NCBI GenBank assembly: GCA_028583415.1
Contig: CM053272.1
Coordinates: forward strand, 44,756,699 to 44,820,698
From: Protea cynaroides
Taxonomy: Eukaryota; Streptophyta; Magnoliopsida; Proteales; Proteaceae
Reading direction: 5' to 3'
Length of the DNA: 64,000 nucleotides
Part shown: positions 59,168 to 64,000 of the stretch, piece after piece
Layout of the letters: the number at the start of each line of letters is the position of its first letter
Position numbering within the stretch: the stretch's first letter is position 1
Notes under the pieces: model-generated
What the model saw: the letters and a program-made list of their open reading frames with translations, nothing else
Told to the model about the DNA's origin: nothing
Database searches by the model: none
Position numbers and translations under genes: made by a program

Positions 59168-62100
59168 TTAAGAAATAAGAAACAACATCAATGAACAACC
59201 TATAGATAGATTGGTAATGAGGTGTGGTCCCATCATTTTTTTTATATCCTCTTGGGTTCATAATCAGTCTCATTTCATCAAATCCCTTTGTTTATGATGC
59301 TCTGTCCTGTAGCTCTCCTGTGGCATCATATTATAAATTTGGAATGAATGAAATTGGAGTTGACACGGAAAGCTAAATTGCTTTCATTTTCGGATAAACA
59401 GGAGACCCCACTTGGGAATCAGACAAAGGCAATCTTGCCAAATGCATTATCACTTATTACTCACCTCCTCTAATGGGAAGCCCCGCAAGGAGAGAAAAGG
59501 CAGCCGACACTTCAAACAAAACAAGAAAAGGGAAAAAGTCAAAAACAGACTAACAAAAGGGTTCTTAAGTTCTATAATTAACAAAAGAAATTAGTGTCTC
59601 CATGGTTCTAAAACTCGGGTACGGGCTCGGCTGAATCAGCTGATCCATTTTTATCTGGATGATCTGATATGGAATTGGATCGAAATAGGTCATGGTTGTT
59701 TCGTATTCATTCTAGTTTGTTGGGAATAATTTCATATTGAAAAACATTGGGACCTAAGTTGTCGTACTGTAATAGTTGATTTTTCCATTTGATAGTTTAA
59801 GTTTTTGAGTTGGATACTTCAACATAATATCAGAAATAATCAGGTCTTACGTTGATTAAATATCTATGTAGAATTACTTAAAGGAGGGATCACAAATGTC
59901 ATGTAGAATGTCACCCAAAAAAGAAACAACATAGGTAATTCTACTTTAATTAAAAATCTATGTATGATGATCACCTAGAAGAGAAACCAAATATGTTATA
60001 TGTACTGTCATCCTAAAGAAAGGCATGTTAGGGAAAAATCACTTATACACTTGATCAAACTTATGAAAAGATAACAAGTATACCACAAAAATATTTTCAA
60101 CCCTAACAATATGTGCAAACAATGAACATAAATTAACCACACATGAGACATAAGAATTTAACATGGAAAAACCTCTTCAAATCGAAAAATAAAAAACCAC
60201 AGGCCTTGAAAGCCCAAATCGAAACTTCACTATTATCAAATAGAGGTTACAAAACCTAGTTCAAATTCTTCCAATGGGTATATACCCCAATAGTAACAAT
60301 AAGTAAAACTACTATTTGAAGAAATAAAGATATACAAAAATTTCACCCAAAGAAACAGAGACTGCTGTACTGAACGAATAACTTGACTTAAAAAAACTCC
60401 AATAAAAAATTTGACCGTATATATTGACGAACTATGTGTCATCTACCTGCTGTCCAAAAATCAGTACAATCGGACCACGGATGACCTCCTGATTGTCTAC
60501 TTGATCACGGCTACATATATCACTCCACCCAGAAAAACTGCTGCTCTCTTTCTCTTCTTCTTGTGATGCTAAACCCTAACATTAATCTGTTTTTACCCTA
60601 TTTAAGAGGTTAAATACAAGACAAAAGAGAATGAACTTAAATAAGCTTAAAATACACCAAGGTTTAGGCCTTTATCCACATAAAAACGAAACCCAAAACC
60701 CAATAGTGCAATACACCACATATGTCATGTATATTGTTACTCAAAAGAAGGGTACTATGAGGAGAATATATCAAAATCAGAAATATCTTAATATACTTTG
60801 GTGGTTTCTTCATCTACAAGAGAACCATGAACAGATAAAAGAGAAAGGAAAAAGCAGAGGAAGATAAGATTGATTGATACATGGGGTTTTTAACCATTCA
60901 TCCATTTATATAATAATGATGTTTCCTTCAAGAAGGAAAGAGGTGGGCCCCTTGCCATCTCCTTAGGCTATTGCTAATACAGTAATACCCTTCAATTCCA
61001 ATCCACACTTTTTCCACTACTTTCTGTTCTATAACATCTCACAACATGCTTTGGGATTTGAATCTATACACATGTTGTTATGTTCTCCAACCCCTTTAAA
61101 CAAAAGGAGAAAAGATGATGAGCCTTTTTTTTGTTTTAGAAATGTTATTCAATACTTTGTTTACGTTTACCTTTCATCAGTCTGTAAGTTAGAAAGGTAC
61201 CCCTTCATCTAAAAAATTAACCTTTGACATAATCTTTTGTCTATTTGTAGGCATAGGTGTTCTGAGAATTGGATTTTCTGTATTCACCCATGGGGAGAGA
61301 GAGGAAGGTGAATTTGTCAGATAGAAACAGAGGAAGAGTGTTAAACGAAAGAAAGAGAATGGAGTGCTGGTGTAACTTCCACTCTCTCGTTTAGATGAAC
61401 TATTGCCTTGTTTGTATATGCATGTTTGATGCAACAAGTTTTTATGCGATACACTAGAAATGAACAGTGATGAGGTCCATTGGAGAGTACTTGGATAGGG
61501 AGAAGCTCCAAGCAGCTCGTCCAAGTCTCTTGATACACAAGGGTGTGGAGTCTCCATATCTTTTTTTCTCCTAAGTTGATTGTCCCAAGGAGATTTGAAC
61601 TCTTGAGCTGTTAATTCTAAGGTGAGTCTAGTGACTAATCATTACAATAATTGGAACGCAAGGTTTATTCAATAAAAAAATGGGGTTAGGAATTTGGAAT
61701 GCTCAACCACCCAAAACCTTATATGAATATAATTAAATTGGTAGGTGTTGACAAAATTATTCATGTGAAACCTCTACTTCATGATCATTTGTTGTTAAGC
61801 AGGCGATAATCATTTTTTGTCTTGTTAGGGTGAAAGTTATCATAAGAGTCCATAGCCCAAATATTTGCCACACAAAAATATTTAAAACACAAGAAATAAA
61901 ATAAGACCTAAATCTTATGGATATATAGACCCTGGTCCCTAGTTCATTTAATACCTATACATATCGATTTTTTTTATATATAATATCCAAACTTACTAAT
62001 TATTCTATAAATTATTGACTGTCTTGATATGTTTTTCGACTTTAAAGATATGTTTTCTAAGGTTTGGGATCACGGGGATCATGGTTCTCCGTGAATTCTT

Positions 62101-62400
62101 CGTAAAAATACCTGATACATTTGTATCTACCATCTGCTCTGCTTAGCATATTATTCCCTATCTCATACACAACATCGATCCTTTGTGAAAACTTTTTTTT
62201 AATATTTTTTTATTGAAATTTTAGGTGAAATCAGTGACTGGGAATGGCAATGTTAATTTGAGATTAAAAAATAATAAAAAGTCAAATTCTTTTGCTGACC
62301 GGGTCAAATAATTTTATCACCGACGGTGGGGAGAATTTATTCCCCTTGCTGACCTTATACGACTTCATTAATAAGTGATGGAATTATTTTACCTGTCAAA
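59168..62400. other. Intergenic region with retroelement remnants
   Basis: This contains an LTR with primer site (59718-59824). At about 60130-60280 there is a block of the 'aacatggaaaaacctcttcaaatcg ... aaccacaggccttgaaagccc' type, seen often in plant LTR elements. A tRNA-like segment on the - strand (about 61565-61660, box B-like agttcaaatctcc) is also present. I found no gene; the open frames here carry no visible domain. Confidence 0.45.
59718..59824 (+). mobile_element. TRIM-type LTR with primer-binding site
   Basis: It starts tgttgggaataatttcat, ends ttcaaca, and is followed by taatatcagaaa, a decayed tRNA-iMet primer site. It belongs to the same family as the other TRIM copies. Confidence 0.72.
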
Positions 62401-64000
62401 AAAAGCTGGGTGGAGAGAATAGAAATGTAGAAATTTCTTCAGCATTATTTTTGAAAACCAATTTAATTTTAATTTTTCTGGTTGGTGGGTTGGGAATCCC
62501 ACCCAACAGTTGGTTGTTTGATTTTCTTTCCATATTTTTTTTTTATTCACTGTTTGTTTTAGAAGGTTATGCCATTTTGGGGTTGCTCTGAAATCCGATT
62601 TACTACTTTCTTTTGCAGAAAAATTCTCTTTCCTTTCATGTCTATTCATCTCATCTCTCACATCACTACAAAGAGAGAGTACAGAATCCATAAGAGAGCT
62701 ATTAAAGTTCAGTATTTCTCTCTTTACACTTTTACTAAGAAGAGTTTTGGGATTCTTGTGGAGAAAGGTGAAGGGCCCACATGCAGAATAGCCTCCACAA
62801 TGATAGAAAATCCCCAACACCCAAATGGGATTGATGCCATTTGTTTTGGGTTTTCGAAGGAAGGTAGCGAGGAAACAGAAGCTGCAAGTGCCGTTTTTTC
62901 TCCCTTTTGACCTGTATTTGCGTAAAATTCAAGTACTCTTTCATCTATTTGATTTTATTTCCTGGCATGTTACTTTTCACATATTTATAAGAAAGTGGGG
63001 GATCTAGTTTTTCTTCTTGCTTTTTCAGTTTTCTTCTGGCTTCTTCCCCCCAATCCCCTCTTTTTTCAGGCTCCGCTTCTCTGATAGATTCTCCTGAACG
63101 TTTCTTTGCCCTTATAGATTATTCTCCGGATAAAAGGAACGATTGGAGTGGTAGGGAATATCTTTTAGGACTTTCGCTGGCATCCCTTGCAAGTATTTTG
63201 GGACCTTTATATGGTCTGGGTATCCTCTGCTTCTTCCGGTTTTGAGATTCTCCATCTGTATAAGGTGAGCTATTTGACATCAAAGTTCAATTTTCTCTTT
63301 TTTGTTGAGAAATATTTTATGTCCATGTTCATTAATATATGGACATGTTGAGCTGGAAGAATCGTTTCCCTTTTGTGGTTTTCCTTTTATCTGTGTACCA
63401 AATATAAGGTTGGTAGAATTTAGATAACCTGTTCAGGCAAATTATATGAACAACATCTTATTCGAATTGGACGGAGTTGTACATCTTGGACAGTCCTACA
63501 TGTTTGGTAGGTGCTTTTTTGTGCTGTTTCTAATTATGTTTTGATTCTCCGAATGATGGGCACCAGTCCAATCTCTTTGGATCGGATTCAGATATCCTTT
63601 CTATCACAGTTTGGTCTGATTATGTGGAGGTATTCTTCACGGCTTGCACAGTTGATGTTACTACTGTTCTCTAGCAGTTGGGCTGGATTTGAATTTTGTA
63701 GCTTTCGTCCTTCCTCTGTCTTTGTCGTTAAGGTGGGCTTGGAACCTACAAGGTTAGGTGCAAGAGACAAAGCATATTTAAGCAACAGCCTCTAAAATTT
63801 TTGGGAAGTTTGTTTGGGATACAGTAATTCAGTTTTAAGGCATGATGCTACTATTGTGTTCCAGTTATATGGCACAACTATGGCATGTTATCAACAGTAT
63901 ATTGACCATGCAAACAGTTTGGCACTTAGGTTGCCATATGGAGGTCTGTCAGGAAGGGTTTGAACTTTGAAACCGTTGTTGAAAAAAATCAGTGGATGCG
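62401..64000 (+). promoter_or_regulatory. Probable promoter and leader of a gene running off the right edge
   Basis: The sequence becomes pyrimidine-rich from about 63000. It contains a plausible non-coding exon (about 63060-63264) ending in a good donor (tgtataag|gtgagc), followed by intron-like AT/T-rich sequence. No protein domain is visible before the window ends, so the identity of the gene is unknown. It might also be a non-coding RNA. Confidence 0.35.

Noticed and set aside
61189..61557. A 122-codon open frame on the - strand
   Set aside because: No domain, promoter or conserved motif is visible, and a second frame overlaps it on the same strand.
61565..61660. A tRNA gene on the - strand
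   Set aside because: A B-box-like word is present, but no acceptor stem, D-arm or anticodon arm can be drawn convincingly.

Overview
This is nuclear DNA from a flowering plant, most likely a dicot. It is AT-rich, its genes are interrupted by GT-AG introns with T-rich acceptors, it carries many CT/GA and AT microsatellites, and its miniature transposons and endogenous pararetrovirus remnants are of plant type. I cannot name the species. No rRNA, confident tRNA, CRISPR array or bacterial-type operon was seen.

Three well-supported multi-exon genes lie on the + strand. (1) A BTB/POZ-domain protein (two exons, 1186-5654, 533 aa) probably acts as a substrate adaptor for CUL3 ubiquitin ligase. (2) A type-I-like inositol polyphosphate 5-phosphatase resembles Arabidopsis 5PTASE11 (eight exons, 9941-15088, 348 aa). 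(3) A BEL1-like TALE homeodomain factor of the SAWTOOTH (BLH2/BLH4) type (four coding exons, 47269-51638, 735 aa) has a rare GC-AG first coding intron. A small intronless gene on the - strand (55333-55644, 103 aa) with its own TATA box is probably real but has no known function.

The 30 kb between the phosphatase and the homeodomain gene, and the 8 kb at the right end, are mainly a transposon landscape. The most notable items are three related Mutator-like elements with long inverted ends (17812-19586, 34350-36726, 38616-40357). The first carries a fragment of a carboxylesterase (CXE18-like) gene. The third carries the N-terminal half of a SKP1-like gene behind a TATA box. The middle one has been entered by a 777-bp MITE whose core has grown into about 430 bp of CCA-type repeat. 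The first element also sits exactly at the junction of a 0.3 kb direct duplication. Other items are a broken endogenous caulimovirid (about 29690-32924), TRIM/LTR remnants, several MITE families with readable target-site duplications, foldback elements and tandem repeats.

The genes do not form a pathway together; they are independent plant loci separated by repeats. The right edge (from about 62.5 kb) looks like the promoter and leader of a gene that continues beyond the window.
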